A stretch of 64,000 nucleotides of DNA from Pseudomonas sp. Irchel 3E13 (GCF_900187455.1 NZ_FYDX01000025.1:1-64000), one strand, 5' to 3'. Numbered from the stretch's first letter, positions 50,429 through 59,087 are shown. Notes: generated from the letters alone by a model not told the origin. Program-made: numbers and translations.

Positions 50429-52432
50429 ATGGATCGAAACACCAGCGTGCGCACGGCGATCGCCTGCGCACTGCTGGCTGCGTTGCCGCTCAATGCCAAG
50501 GGTCACGGCATGCACGGCAACGACAGCCAGTCCGAGGCAGAAGAAGTGTTCTTCCGCAAACTGCCCATCGACACCGACCTCAAGCAGGCCCTGCAACAGT
50601 GCGTCAGCGCCGCGGACACCGACAAGGACCATCTGCTCTCCGGCCTCGGCGGCGCCCGTTATGACCTGGTCGCGGTGAAGGACGCCGAACAGGTGCAAGC
50701 CTTCTACAGCCAGGGCATGGCCTTGCAATACGGCTTCAACTTCGGCGAAGCCATCCGCGCCTTCTACCAGGCTTACCAGCTCGATGACGGCTCGGCGATG
50801 CCGCTGTGGGGCGTGGCGCTGTCGGCCAGTTCCAACATCAACACCGACGCCACCCAGGGCTGCGACCAACTGGCCAACCTGACCGCCCGGCTGGCCTTGC
50901 AGAACGCGCAAAACCGCCAGGCCAAACCGCCCGCCGGATTCAGCACCGCGCAATTGGATCGCGAAGTGGCCTATGCCGAAGCGTTCCTCAGCCAGTACGA
51001 CGAGAAAGGCGACCAGATCGGCCTGTCCCTCGACGGCAAGAAGCGCTACGCGGCGAAGATGAAAGCGTTGTCCGAGAAATACTTCGACGACCTCGATGCC
51101 GCCGCCCTGTACGCCGACGCCCTGCTCAACATCGCCCCGTGGAAATGGTGGAAAGGCGTCGAGGCGACCTCCGACAAGGTCGACCCGACCAACGAAGCCT
51201 ACGAGGCGCTGCAAGTGCTGAACCGCATCCTCGTGGCGGACGAAAACCACTCCGGCGCCAACCACTTCTACATCCACGCCATTGAAGAGTCGCCGTTCCC
51301 CGACAGCGGCCTGCCCATGGCCGATCGCTTCCGCACGCTCAACCCGGCGGTGGGTCACCTGATCCACATGGCCTCGCACATCTACCAGCGCACCGGCAAC
51401 AACGCGCTGTCCAGCGCCACCAACTACGCGGCGGTGTCGGTGGACCGGGCCTACGCCAACCAGGTTCAGCCGCAGAGCCCGTACCTGCTGCACTACCTGG
51501 GGCACAACATCCACTTCCTGACCTGGACCCTGTCCATCGAAGGGCGCAAGAACGAAGCCATGAACATGGCCAGCGAACTGGTGGACAACACCACGCTGAA
51601 TGCCTCGTCGGAATTCCTCTGCAAGCAGTACCCGCAGGAGCTGAAAACCAAGTCCGACTACTTCTACGCGGTGCCCTACTACTACGCCGTGCGCTTCCAG
51701 GACTGGGATGCGCTGGAGCGGATCAAGCCGAACATCAGCAGCGGCCTGGCGAAGATCAACGAGACCTGCGCCAAGGCCGATCAGAACTGGGTGGCGCTGA
51801 CCATGCCGTACACACGGATCATGGAAAGCTATGCGACGGCGTACCAGAAGCTCGGCGACACGCTCGACAGCGGCAAGGCCGTCGAGGCCATGAACGGTTT
51901 CTGGAGCACAGCGGGCAGCGTTCTGCAGGACAACGCCACGCTCAAGTACGGCAACAACGACGCCATCCAGTTGCTGCGCCTGGCCAACCTGATCCTGTTT
52001 ACCAAGGCCCAGGAAAGTACCGCTGGCAAGCTGGTGCTCAAGGACGTCCGGGACGCGAGCGCCAAGGCCGTCGGCAAAAACGGCAAACTGCTGGCCGACG
52101 ACTTCGCCACGCTGGAGGACGACAGCAAGGCAGCGATCATCACGGCCTGGAAAAAGGCGGTCGAAGTGCAGGACGGACTTTGGTACAACGAGCCGCCGGA
52201 CTGGTACTACACCGTGCGCGAATCCCTCGGCTATGCGTATCTGGCTCAAGGCCAGGCGGCGAACGCGGAAAAAGTGTTCACCGAAGACCTCAGTGAAAAC
52301 CGCTTGAGCGGGCGTTCGCTGAACGGGCTGAAGCTGGCCTTGCAGGCGCAGAAGGGCAAGACCGTCAGCGCCGAGCTGGAGCAGAAACTGCAAAATGCGT
52401 GGCGCAATGCGACGGTGAGCGCGGCGCCCTGA
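50429..52432 (+). CDS. Exported TPR protein with conserved histidine clusters
   Basis: The 667-residue protein starts 12 bp after the decarboxylase gene. It has an N-terminal hydrophobic segment (RTAIACALLAALPLNAKGHG) suggesting export. TPR-like helix pairs occur at about residues 90-125 (YSQGMALQYGFNFGEAIRAF) and near 600-640 (SLGYAYLAQGQAANAEKVF). Three histidine clusters stand out: His279, His283 and Glu287 (NHFYIHAIEE), His310, His313 and His317 (GHLIHMASHIY), and His355, His359 and His362 (LHYLGHNIHFL). They suggest a metal site. I know of no assigned function for this family; coupling to an oxidase and decarboxylase is the main clue. Confidence 0.8.
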   Translation: MDRNTSVRTAIACALLAALPLNAKGHGMHGNDSQSEAEEVFFRKLPIDTDLKQALQQCVSAADTDKDHLLSGLGGARYDLVAVKDAEQVQAFYSQGMALQYGFNFGEAIRAFYQAYQLDDGSAMPLWGVALSASSNINTDATQGCDQLANLTARLALQNAQNRQAKPPAGFSTAQLDREVAYAEAFLSQYDEKGDQIGLSLDGKKRYAAKMKALSEKYFDDLDAAALYADALLNIAPWKWWKGVEATSDKVDPTNEAYEALQVLNRILVADENHSGANHFYIHAIEESPFPDSGLPMADRFRTLNPAVGHLIHMASHIYQRTGNNALSSATNYAAVSVDRAYANQVQPQSPYLLHYLGHNIHFLTWTLSIEGRKNEAMNMASELVDNTTLNASSEFLCKQYPQELKTKSDYFYAVPYYYAVRFQDWDALERIKPNISSGLAKINETCAKADQNWVALTMPYTRIMESYATAYQKLGDTLDSGKAVEAMNGFWSTAGSVLQDNATLKYGNNDAIQLLRLANLILFTKAQESTAGKLVLKDVRDASAKAVGKNGKLLADDFATLEDDSKAAIITAWKKAVEVQDGLWYNEPPDWYYTVRESLGYAYLAQGQAANAEKVFTEDLSENRLSGRSLNGLKLALQAQKGKTVSAELEQKLQNAWRNATVSAAP

Positions 52433-52448
52433 AGCATTATCGTCCGCA

Positions 52449-52476
52449 AACCCAGCTCCCCTGTGGGAGCTGGGTT
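52449..52476 (+). terminator. Hairpin downstream of the TPR gene
   Basis: AACCCAGCTCCC pairs perfectly with GGGAGCTGGGTT around CTGT (12-bp stem), 17 bp after the TPR stop codon. It probably ends the oxidase-decarboxylase-TPR transcript, although the T tract is short. Confidence 0.75.
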
Positions 52477-52574
52477 GCCAGCGATGGCTGTACATCCATA
52501 CAGATAAAACTTGCCTCAACCGCACTTCCTGAGCATCCTAGGGCCTTCTTTCCCCCAGGACTCCGCCCCGGCAC

Positions 52575-54524
52575 ATGCGCCTGTTCCTCTGCGAGAAGCC
52601 TTCCCAGGCCAAGGATATTGCCAAGGTCCTCGGCGCCAACCGCCGCGGCGATGGCTGCTGGGTCGGCACCGGCGTGACCGTGACCTGGTGCATCGGCCAC
52701 CTCCTGGAAACCGCCCCGCCCGACGCCTACGACGCCCGCTACAAACGCTGGGTGCTGGCAGACCTGCCGATCGTCCCGAGCCAGTGGAAAATGCAGGTCA
52801 AACCCAAGACCGCCAGCCAGTACAAGGCAGTCAAGCGCCTGCTGGGCGAGGCCGCGGAACTGGTGATCGCCACCGACGCCGACCGTGAAGGCGAGATGAT
52901 CGCCCGGGAACTGGTGGAACACTGCCGCTACCGCGGACCAATCCGCCGCTTGTGGCTGTCGGCGCTGGACGACGCCTCGATCCGCAAGGCTCTGGCCAGC
53001 CTCAAGCCCGGCGCCGAAACCTTCAGCCTGTACCACTCGGCCCTCGGTCGCTCGCGCGCCGACTGGCTGATCGGCATGAACATGAGCCGGCTGTTCACCC
53101 TGCTCGGCCGCCAGTCCGGCTACCAAGGCGTATTGCCAGTGGGCCGGGTGCAGACCCCGACCCTGCGCCTGGTGGTGGACCGCGATCGCAGCATCGCCGA
53201 CTTCGTGCCGGTGCCGTTCTGGGCCATCGATGTGCAACTGGACAGCGCCGGTACCGTCTTCACCGCGCAGTGGCGCGCACCGGACGATGCCTGCGACGAC
53301 CAGGGTCGCTGTCTTAAGCAGGAACTGGCGCAACAGGCCGCCGCCGCAATCAATGGCGCGGGTTCGGCGCAGGTGGTGGCAATCAAAACCGAGCGCGTGC
53401 GCGAAGCTGCGCCGCTGGCCTTCGACCTTGGCACCCTGCAGGAAGTCTGCTCGAAGAAACTCGGCCTCGGCGCCCAGGAAACCCTGGACATCGCCCAGGC
53501 GCTTTATGAAACCCACAAGGTCATCACCTACCCGCGCAGCGATTGCGGCTACCTGCCCCTGAGTCAGCACAGCGAAGCTCCGGCAATCCTCGCCGCCCTG
53601 ACTCGCGCCGATTCATCGCTGGCGCCGCTGCAGCCGTACCTGGAGCCGCAACGCCGTTCCCGGGCCTGGAACGACGCGAAAGTCAGCGCCCACCACGGCA
53701 TCATCCCCACCGCCGCGGCCATCGATCCGAACCGTCTGCCGGGCAAACACAAGGCGGTCTATACATTGATCCGCGCCCGCTACCTGGCGCAGTTCCTGCC
53801 CAACCATGAATACGACCGCACCCAGGCCGACTTCGATTGTGGCGGCCAGGCCCTGCGGGCGGTGGGCAAGCAGATCGTCGAGCCGGGCTGGCGTCGTGCC
53901 CTGCCTGAAGCCCTGACCCCGCCCAAAGGCCGCGAGGCGCCAGCGCCGCAGGTGTTGCCGACGTTGAACAAGGGGCAATGGTGCGAGGTGCGCGAGGTCA
54001 ACCTGAAAGACCTCTGGACCCAACCGCCCAAGCCCTTCACCGAAGGCGACCTGATCAAGGCGATGAAGAACGTCGCCAAGCTGGTGGACGATCCGCGGCT
54101 CAAGCAGAAACTCAAGGACACCACCGGCATCGGCACCGAAGCCACCCGCGCCGGGATCATCCAGGGCCTGCTGGACCGTGGCTACATGGTGAAAAACGGC
54201 AAGGCACTGAACGCCACGCCGGCCGCCTTCAGCCTGATCGACGCGGTGCCCCGTGCCATCGCCGACCCCGGCACCACTGCGATCTGGGAGCAGGCGCTGG
54301 ACATGGTGCAGAGCGGCGAAATGACCCTGGAAACCTTCGTCGCCAAACAGTCGGCGTGGATGAGCAAGCAGGTGGAACGTTGTGCCGGCATGAGCCTGAC
54401 CATCTCCGGCCCGGCGACGCCGGCGGGGCGTGGCGGTTCGCCGTGGAAGAAGAAGAAGCGCAAGAGCAGCAGCACTGCCGCAACGACCAAGCGGCCACGA
54501 AAACCTCGGGCGAAAAAGGCCTGA
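52575..54524 (+). CDS. topB: DNA topoisomerase III
   Basis: This type IA topoisomerase of 649 residues relaxes and decatenates DNA through a 5'-phosphotyrosine. The Toprim domain is at residues 1-140 (MRLFLCEKPSQAKDIAKVLG and VIATDADREGEMIARELVEH). The active-site Tyr319 is in ITYPRSDCGYLPL. GRVQTPTLRLVVDRD and KDTTGIGTEATRAGIIQGLL are family blocks. A basic Lys/Arg-rich tail (KKKKRKSSST) ends the protein. No clear ribosome site is seen ahead of the ATG. It is not part of the preceding operon, being separated by a hairpin. Confidence 0.96.
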   Translation: MRLFLCEKPSQAKDIAKVLGANRRGDGCWVGTGVTVTWCIGHLLETAPPDAYDARYKRWVLADLPIVPSQWKMQVKPKTASQYKAVKRLLGEAAELVIATDADREGEMIARELVEHCRYRGPIRRLWLSALDDASIRKALASLKPGAETFSLYHSALGRSRADWLIGMNMSRLFTLLGRQSGYQGVLPVGRVQTPTLRLVVDRDRSIADFVPVPFWAIDVQLDSAGTVFTAQWRAPDDACDDQGRCLKQELAQQAAAAINGAGSAQVVAIKTERVREAAPLAFDLGTLQEVCSKKLGLGAQETLDIAQALYETHKVITYPRSDCGYLPLSQHSEAPAILAALTRADSSLAPLQPYLEPQRRSRAWNDAKVSAHHGIIPTAAAIDPNRLPGKHKAVYTLIRARYLAQFLPNHEYDRTQADFDCGGQALRAVGKQIVEPGWRRALPEALTPPKGREAPAPQVLPTLNKGQWCEVREVNLKDLWTQPPKPFTEGDLIKAMKNVAKLVDDPRLKQKLKDTTGIGTEATRAGIIQGLLDRGYMVKNGKALNATPAAFSLIDAVPRAIADPGTTAIWEQALDMVQSGEMTLETFVAKQSAWMSKQVERCAGMSLTISGPATPAGRGGSPWKKKKRKSSSTAATTKRPRKPRAKKA

Positions 54525-54554
54525 TCCTCTCTTACCGACTCAAGGAAGATCCTC

Positions 54555-54944
54555 ATGAAACTCGGCTACACCATCGCCTACGTCGCGGACGTCCCGGCCT
54601 CGCTGGCCTTTTTCGAAAACGCCTTCGGCCTGACCCGGCGCTTTCTGCATGAAGGCGGTGACTACGGCGAACTGGACACCGGGGCGACCACCCTGGCGTT
54701 TGCGTCGCTGGAACTGGGCGAGGCGAATTTCGAAGGCGGCGTGCTCGCCGCCAGCGAAAGCCAGCGGCCGCTGGGCATGGAGATCGGCCTGGTGACCGAT
54801 GAGGTGGCGGCGGCGCACGCCAGGGCGTTGGCTGCCGGGGCCGTGGAGTTGAAGACACCGCAGACCAAGCCGTGGGGCCAGACCGTGTCCTGGGTGCGTT
54901 GTCCGGCGGGGATTCTGGTGGAGTTGTGTACGCCGGTGGGGTGA
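54555..54944 (+). CDS. VOC (glyoxalase/bleomycin-resistance) family protein
   Basis: The 129-residue protein has the paired beta-alpha-beta-beta-beta units of the VOC fold. It starts MKLGYTIAYVADVPASLAFF and has ENAFGLTRRFLHEGGDYGEL in the first unit, ending TVSWVRCPAGILVELCTPV in the second. The terminal Glu (VELC) is a typical metal-ligand position. Such proteins may be lyases, isomerases or binding proteins, and the substrate cannot be told. AAGGAAG precedes the ATG, 30 bp after topB, so readthrough from topB is possible. Confidence 0.88.
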   Translation: MKLGYTIAYVADVPASLAFFENAFGLTRRFLHEGGDYGELDTGATTLAFASLELGEANFEGGVLAASESQRPLGMEIGLVTDEVAAAHARALAAGAVELKTPQTKPWGQTVSWVRCPAGILVELCTPVG

Positions 54945-54988
54945 CCTACTCCCACCGATCGGAAGTTTTCCGGCGTCCTTGAGATCGA

Positions 54989-55048
54989 GCATCGCTGGCA
55001 AGCCAGCTCCCACGCGGGGCACTGTGGGAGCCGGCTTGCCGGCGATGC
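54989..55048. repeat. REPIN between convergent genes
   Basis: GCATCGCTGGCAAGCCAGCT (from 54989) and AGCCGGCTTGCCGGCGATGC (to 55048) are inverted arms of the GGGAGCCGGCTTGCCGGCGAT repeat, also seen at 22367-22429. It sits between the VOC gene and the C1 reductase gene. Confidence 0.87.
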
Positions 55049-55094
55049 GCCGCACGGGCGGCGCTCAATTTCAAGGGCGCTAAAGACCTGTCGA

Positions 55095-56039
55095 CTAACC
55101 GCGAATCACAGCCTTGAGCACCGTCTTGAACGTCTCGATCTGCGCTTCGCTGAACTCGCCAAACACCGTGTCCTGCTGCTCACGAGCGATGGTCCACAGC
55201 GCTTCGGTCTGGTCGATGCCACCTACGGTCAGGCGCACATTGCCGCCCTCCTCGCTACCGCTGACCAGACCCTTGCGGGTCAGGTTGGCCACGGCTTCAT
55301 CGATTTCCCGCGCGGGCATTGCCACTTCGCGTTGCAGGTCGGTGAGGCTCAAACCGGCATCGTTCTCCAGCACCATCAGCATCCGCGCCTCGCTGGTGCG
55401 CAGGCCACTGGACAGTTGCCGCGGCTGGTAGCTGGTTTGATAAGCCCGCAGGGCCTGGGTCATCAGGTAATACAGGTTGTGGCTCAGGCGCCCCTGGAAG
55501 TTGCTGCTCGGTGGCTGACCTTCTTCGCGGCGGGTCATGCGGGTGTGCGGCAGGACCATGGAATACGCGCCCTGGTGATACAGCAACGGCGAACGCCCGC
55601 AGTCTTCGAACGCCACCACCTTGCCGATCATGATCCAGTGATCACCACCGTCGAGGATCTGGTACTTCTCGCACTGGAAGTTGGCCGAGCAGTCCAGCAG
55701 GATCGGCGCCCCGCCCGCACCCGCTTCGTGCGCAATGCCGGCGAAACGGTCATCCCGCGGCTTGGCGAAGTTGTTGGACAGGTCGATCTGGTCGGCGGCG
55801 AGAATATTCACCGCGAAATGGCTGGCCGCCTCGAAGGTCGCAAGGCTCGTGGAGCGCTTGTCGAGGCTCCAGAGGATCAGCGCCGGATCGAGGGACACCG
55901 AGTTGAAGCTGTTGGCTGTAACGCCGACCTTGTTGCCTGCGCCATCATCGGCGGTGACCACGGTAACGCCGGTGGCGAAGTTGCCCAGGGCGCGGCGGAA
56001 GGCACGGCTGTCGAAGGCCGCAACGGTTTCATTGGACAT
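55095..56039 (-). CDS. 4-hydroxyphenylacetate 3-hydroxylase, C1 flavin reductase component (with MarR-like domain)
   Basis: The 314-residue protein supplies FMNH2 to the oxygenase encoded just upstream of it. Residues 1-180 are a flavin-reductase domain of the HpaC type (RALGNFATGVTVVTADDG; ANSFNSVSLDPALILWSLDK). Residues 190-314 are a winged-helix MarR-like domain (RTSEARMLMVLENDAGLSLT; VANLTRKGLVSGSEEGGNVR). The same fusion and near-identical length are known in Acinetobacter baumannii C1, where the extra domain senses 4-hydroxyphenylacetate and unlocks NADH oxidation. GGGGAG ahead of 56039 sets the start. It replaces the small enterobacterial HpaC. Confidence 0.94.
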   Translation of the reverse strand: MSNETVAAFDSRAFRRALGNFATGVTVVTADDGAGNKVGVTANSFNSVSLDPALILWSLDKRSTSLATFEAASHFAVNILAADQIDLSNNFAKPRDDRFAGIAHEAGAGGAPILLDCSANFQCEKYQILDGGDHWIMIGKVVAFEDCGRSPLLYHQGAYSMVLPHTRMTRREEGQPPSSNFQGRLSHNLYYLMTQALRAYQTSYQPRQLSSGLRTSEARMLMVLENDAGLSLTDLQREVAMPAREIDEAVANLTRKGLVSGSEEGGNVRLTVGGIDQTEALWTIAREQQDTVFGEFSEAQIETFKTVLKAVIRG

Positions 56040-56111
56040 GCAAGACTCCCCGGCTGCCCGCAACGGGCAACCGTGATTTGTTTTTATGCGAGAGAGAAAG
56101 AGGATCGAGCG

Positions 56112-57281
56112 TCAGACCATGCTCGGATCAGGCTCGAGGCCCATCAACTCGCGACCCAGAATCTGCGCGCAGACGTCGTAGTCGGTGTAGGCATGCGCAC
56201 CGGTCATGTGCGAGTCACGCCACAGGCGCTGCAGCTCGTTGCTCTCGAACCACGAGGTGCCGCCGGCAGCTTCGTACAGACGGTCCACGGCCTGGATGCA
56301 CATCTTCACCGCGTAAGCCTGATTGGTACGCCAGAACGCCAGGGTCTCGCGGTCCGGGTATTCCTTGCGGGCGCCGTGGTCGGCGTGGTCCTGCCAGGTC
56401 TTTTCGAGGAAGGCACGGGCGGCGGCAACCTGGTGGGTCGACTCGGCCAGGCGCATCAGCGCAGGGGTCGCGGCACCAACGCTGACACCGGTGTAGGCGC
56501 GCACGCGGTTCTTGGTCTTCTCGCGGAAGGCTTCGAGCATGCGCTCGGCGATGCCCAGGCTGATGGTGGCGAAGCCCACGGCAAAGTACGGACGGTACGG
56601 GGAGTAGAAAATCTTGCTGTCCGGATACAGACCAAAGCCCGCGGACTTGCCTTCCATCATGTCCTTGGCTTTCTGGATACGGTGCTCGGGGACGAAGGCC
56701 TTGTCGATGATCAGGGTCTTGGTGCCGCTGCCTTTCATGCCGGCGGCGAACCAGTCGTCACGGATTTCGTAGTCGCTGCGCGGCAGCACGGCGAAGCAGT
56801 AGTCCTGGGTGCCTTCGGCGTTAGCGCGACGGCAGCCGACGATGGCCCACTCGGCGTGATCGCAACCGCTGCTCCAGCCCATTTCGCCGCTGAACAGCAG
56901 GCCGCCTTCAACCTCTTCGACACGACCGAACGGCGCGATGCTGCTGCTGGCGGTGTGGTCCGGGTTCACGCCCCAGATTTCTTCCTGCAACTTGGCCGGG
57001 AACATCGCCAGTTGGTGGTTATGGGTGCACAGCAGGCTCATGGCCCAGGCGGTGCTGGCGCATGCGCCGGCCAGCAGCGCGATGCAATCGGTGAACTCCG
57101 GCAGGGAGATTTCCATGCCGCCATAAGGCTTGGGCAGGAAGGCGCGGTGCAGGCCGATCCCCTTGAGCAGGGCGATGTTCTCGGCGGGAACCATGCGTTC
57201 TTTTTCGGCACGGGCGGCATTGGCGGCTATGGTCGGCAGTACCGACTTGAGGTCTTCGAGCAGCGGGTTTGGCTTTTTCAT
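56112..57281 (-). CDS. 4-hydroxyphenylacetate 3-hydroxylase, C2 oxygenase component
   Basis: The 389-residue protein has the acyl-CoA-dehydrogenase-like fold of group D flavin monooxygenases. It would convert 4-hydroxyphenylacetate to 3,4-dihydroxyphenylacetate with reduced flavin and O2. Family parts are LRAFLPKPYGG-like substrate-side residues, ACASTAWAMSLLCTHNHQLA, FSGEMGWSSGCDHAEWAIVG near the flavin and GMKGSGTKTLIIDKAFVPEH. The layout C2 then C1, 72 bp apart and co-directional, matches A. baumannii rather than E. coli HpaBC. Its product feeds hpaD at 17 kb. It is divergent from the aldehyde dehydrogenase gene. Confidence 0.93.
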   Translation of the reverse strand: MKKPNPLLEDLKSVLPTIAANAARAEKERMVPAENIALLKGIGLHRAFLPKPYGGMEISLPEFTDCIALLAGACASTAWAMSLLCTHNHQLAMFPAKLQEEIWGVNPDHTASSSIAPFGRVEEVEGGLLFSGEMGWSSGCDHAEWAIVGCRRANAEGTQDYCFAVLPRSDYEIRDDWFAAGMKGSGTKTLIIDKAFVPEHRIQKAKDMMEGKSAGFGLYPDSKIFYSPYRPYFAVGFATISLGIAERMLEAFREKTKNRVRAYTGVSVGAATPALMRLAESTHQVAAARAFLEKTWQDHADHGARKEYPDRETLAFWRTNQAYAVKMCIQAVDRLYEAAGGTSWFESNELQRLWRDSHMTGAHAYTDYDVCAQILGRELMGLEPDPSMV

Positions 57282-57380
57282 GAGTGGCCCTGCTTATTAT
57301 TGGATGTCCATCGGGCCTGGTGACTACACAGGCCGCTGCGGATTCGGGGCCAGTATGGGAGGCGTCCGCCACGCTGAAAA

Positions 57381-57412
57381 TGCACCTTCCAGAGACAAAA
57401 TTGTACTTTCCA
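57381..57412. promoter_or_regulatory. Direct repeat in the divergent C2 / aldehyde dehydrogenase promoter region
   Basis: TGCACCTTCCA (57381-57391) and TGTACTTTCCA (57402-57412) are direct repeats matching at 9 of 11 positions, exactly 21 bp apart (two helical turns). This is the form of an AraC-family activator site. It lies 100 bp from the C2 start and 140 bp from the dehydrogenase start, so one site could serve both genes. HpaA or the FeaR-like protein is the candidate. Confidence 0.55.
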
Positions 57413-57551
57413 TGGCCAACCCTGCCCCGCCGTCGGACAACCGCCGAACGCGCTGGCAGACCCGGTCATGTAGGGCTGGCAGGCTCAGTCAAGTCACCCG
57501 CGCGGGCCTGCGCTAGGGTGCCGGCTTTGCCTATTTGCACAGGTACACCCC

Positions 57552-59036
57552 ATGACCATTTCTCTCCTGCCTGCCGTCCAGGCGTTCTTCCAGCGTGACC
57601 ACGGCCTGTTCATCGACGGCCGCGCGCAGGCCTCCGGCAGCGGTCGTCACCTGGACGTGATCGACCCGGCCAGCGGCGAAGTCATCAGCCGCGTCGGCGA
57701 AGCCAACCAGCACGACATCGACAGCGCCGTGGCCTCCTCCCGCGCGGGCTTCGCCCAGTGGTCGCAGGCCGCACCGGCAGTGCGCGGCAGCGTGCTGCTG
57801 AAACTGGCCGACCTGATCGAACAGAACGCCGAAGAGCTGGCCCAGATCGAAACCTGCCAGTCCGGCAAACTGATCCAGATTTCGCGCCACTTCGAAGTCG
57901 CCCAGGCTGCGCACTTCCTGCGCTACTACGCTGGCTGGGCAACCAAGATCAGCGGCCAGACCATCACCCCGTCGCTGCCCTCGTTCAACGGCGAGCGCTA
58001 CACCGCCTTCACCCTGCGCGAGCCGATTGGCGTGGTGGTGGGCATCGTGCCGTGGAACTTCTCCACCATGATCGCCATCTGGAAACTGGCCTCGGCGCTG
58101 GTCACCGGCTGCAGCGTGATCATCAAGCCCAGCGAATTCACCCCGCTGACCATCCTGCGCATCGCTGAACTGGCGATCGACGCCGGCCTGCCGGCAGGCG
58201 TGCTCAACGTGGTGACCGGTGCCGGCGGTGTCGGCAAGGCGCTGATCGAGCACCCGCACACCGACAAAGTCTCCTTTACCGGCTCGGTACCCACCGGCCT
58301 CGCCGTGGGCCAGACCGCCATGGCCGCCAACCTGACCCGCGCCACCCTGGAACTGGGCGGCAAGAACGCAGCGGGCTTCCTGCCGGATGTGGATGTGGAA
58401 ACCGCGGTCAACGGCATCATCGAAGCGGGCTTCCTGCACTCCGGGCAGATCTGCGCCGCCGCCGAGCGCTTCTACGTGCACCGCTCGCAGATCGACGCGG
58501 TCACCCGCCGCCTGAGCGAGCGCCTGAGCCAGTTGAAGATCGGCTCGCCGCTGGATGAGGCCAGCGAGTTCGGCCCGGTGACCAACAAACAGCACCAGGC
58601 CAAGCTCGGCCAACTGTTCGCCAAGGCCCGCGCCGAAGGCAGCACCATTCTGCAGGGCGGCAAGCTGATCGACGGCCCGGGCTGCTATGTCGAGCCGACC
58701 GTGATCCTGGCCAACTCGGCGAAGGACAGCCTGATGACCGAGGAAACCTTCGGCCCGGTGGCGACCTTCCTCGCCTACGACGACGAAGAGGAGTTGGTCG
58801 CGCTGATGAACGACAGCCCCTACGGCCTCAGTGCCAGCCTCTGGACCAACGACCTGGGCAAGGCGATGCGCCTGATTCCAAGGGTCCAGGCCGGCACCTT
58901 GTGGGTAAACATGCACACCCTGCTGGACCCAGCGGTGCCGTTTGGCGGGATCAAGGCCTCGGGTGTCGGGCGTGAATTCGGTGGGGCGTTCATCGAGGAT
59001 TACACCGAGCTGAAGTCGGTGATGATTCGCTACTGA
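57552..59036 (+). CDS. Phenylacetaldehyde-type dehydrogenase (FeaB/StyD-like)
   Basis: The 494-residue NAD(P)-dependent aldehyde dehydrogenase starts MTISLLPAVQAFFQRDHGLF. It shows the PWNFSTMIAIWKLASALVTG substrate/cofactor region, SFTGSVPTGLAVG, Glu267 in LELGGKNAAGF, catalytic Cys301 in HSGQICAAAERF and EETFGPVATFLAY. Next to the C1/C2 hydroxylase it probably oxidises 4-hydroxyphenylacetaldehyde or phenylacetaldehyde to the acid, supplying the hydroxylase. Its similarity to styrene/phenylethylamine-pathway enzymes supports this, but specificity is inferred. The LysR gene follows 51 bp downstream. Confidence 0.88.
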   Translation: MTISLLPAVQAFFQRDHGLFIDGRAQASGSGRHLDVIDPASGEVISRVGEANQHDIDSAVASSRAGFAQWSQAAPAVRGSVLLKLADLIEQNAEELAQIETCQSGKLIQISRHFEVAQAAHFLRYYAGWATKISGQTITPSLPSFNGERYTAFTLREPIGVVVGIVPWNFSTMIAIWKLASALVTGCSVIIKPSEFTPLTILRIAELAIDAGLPAGVLNVVTGAGGVGKALIEHPHTDKVSFTGSVPTGLAVGQTAMAANLTRATLELGGKNAAGFLPDVDVETAVNGIIEAGFLHSGQICAAAERFYVHRSQIDAVTRRLSERLSQLKIGSPLDEASEFGPVTNKQHQAKLGQLFAKARAEGSTILQGGKLIDGPGCYVEPTVILANSAKDSLMTEETFGPVATFLAYDDEEELVALMNDSPYGLSASLWTNDLGKAMRLIPRVQAGTLWVNMHTLLDPAVPFGGIKASGVGREFGGAFIEDYTELKSVMIRY

Positions 59037-59087
59037 TTGGGCCGCACACGCTCTAGAATGGCCAGCTCGCCCCCAATCTGGTGCCCC

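Noticed and set aside
49367..52525. Minus-strand open frame of 1052 codons opposite the decarboxylase and TPR genes
   Set aside because: It is the antisense shadow of two genes with clear motifs. The predicted protein is low-complexity, His/Arg/Gly/Val-rich, with no recognisable domain, as expected in high-GC DNA with few stop codons.
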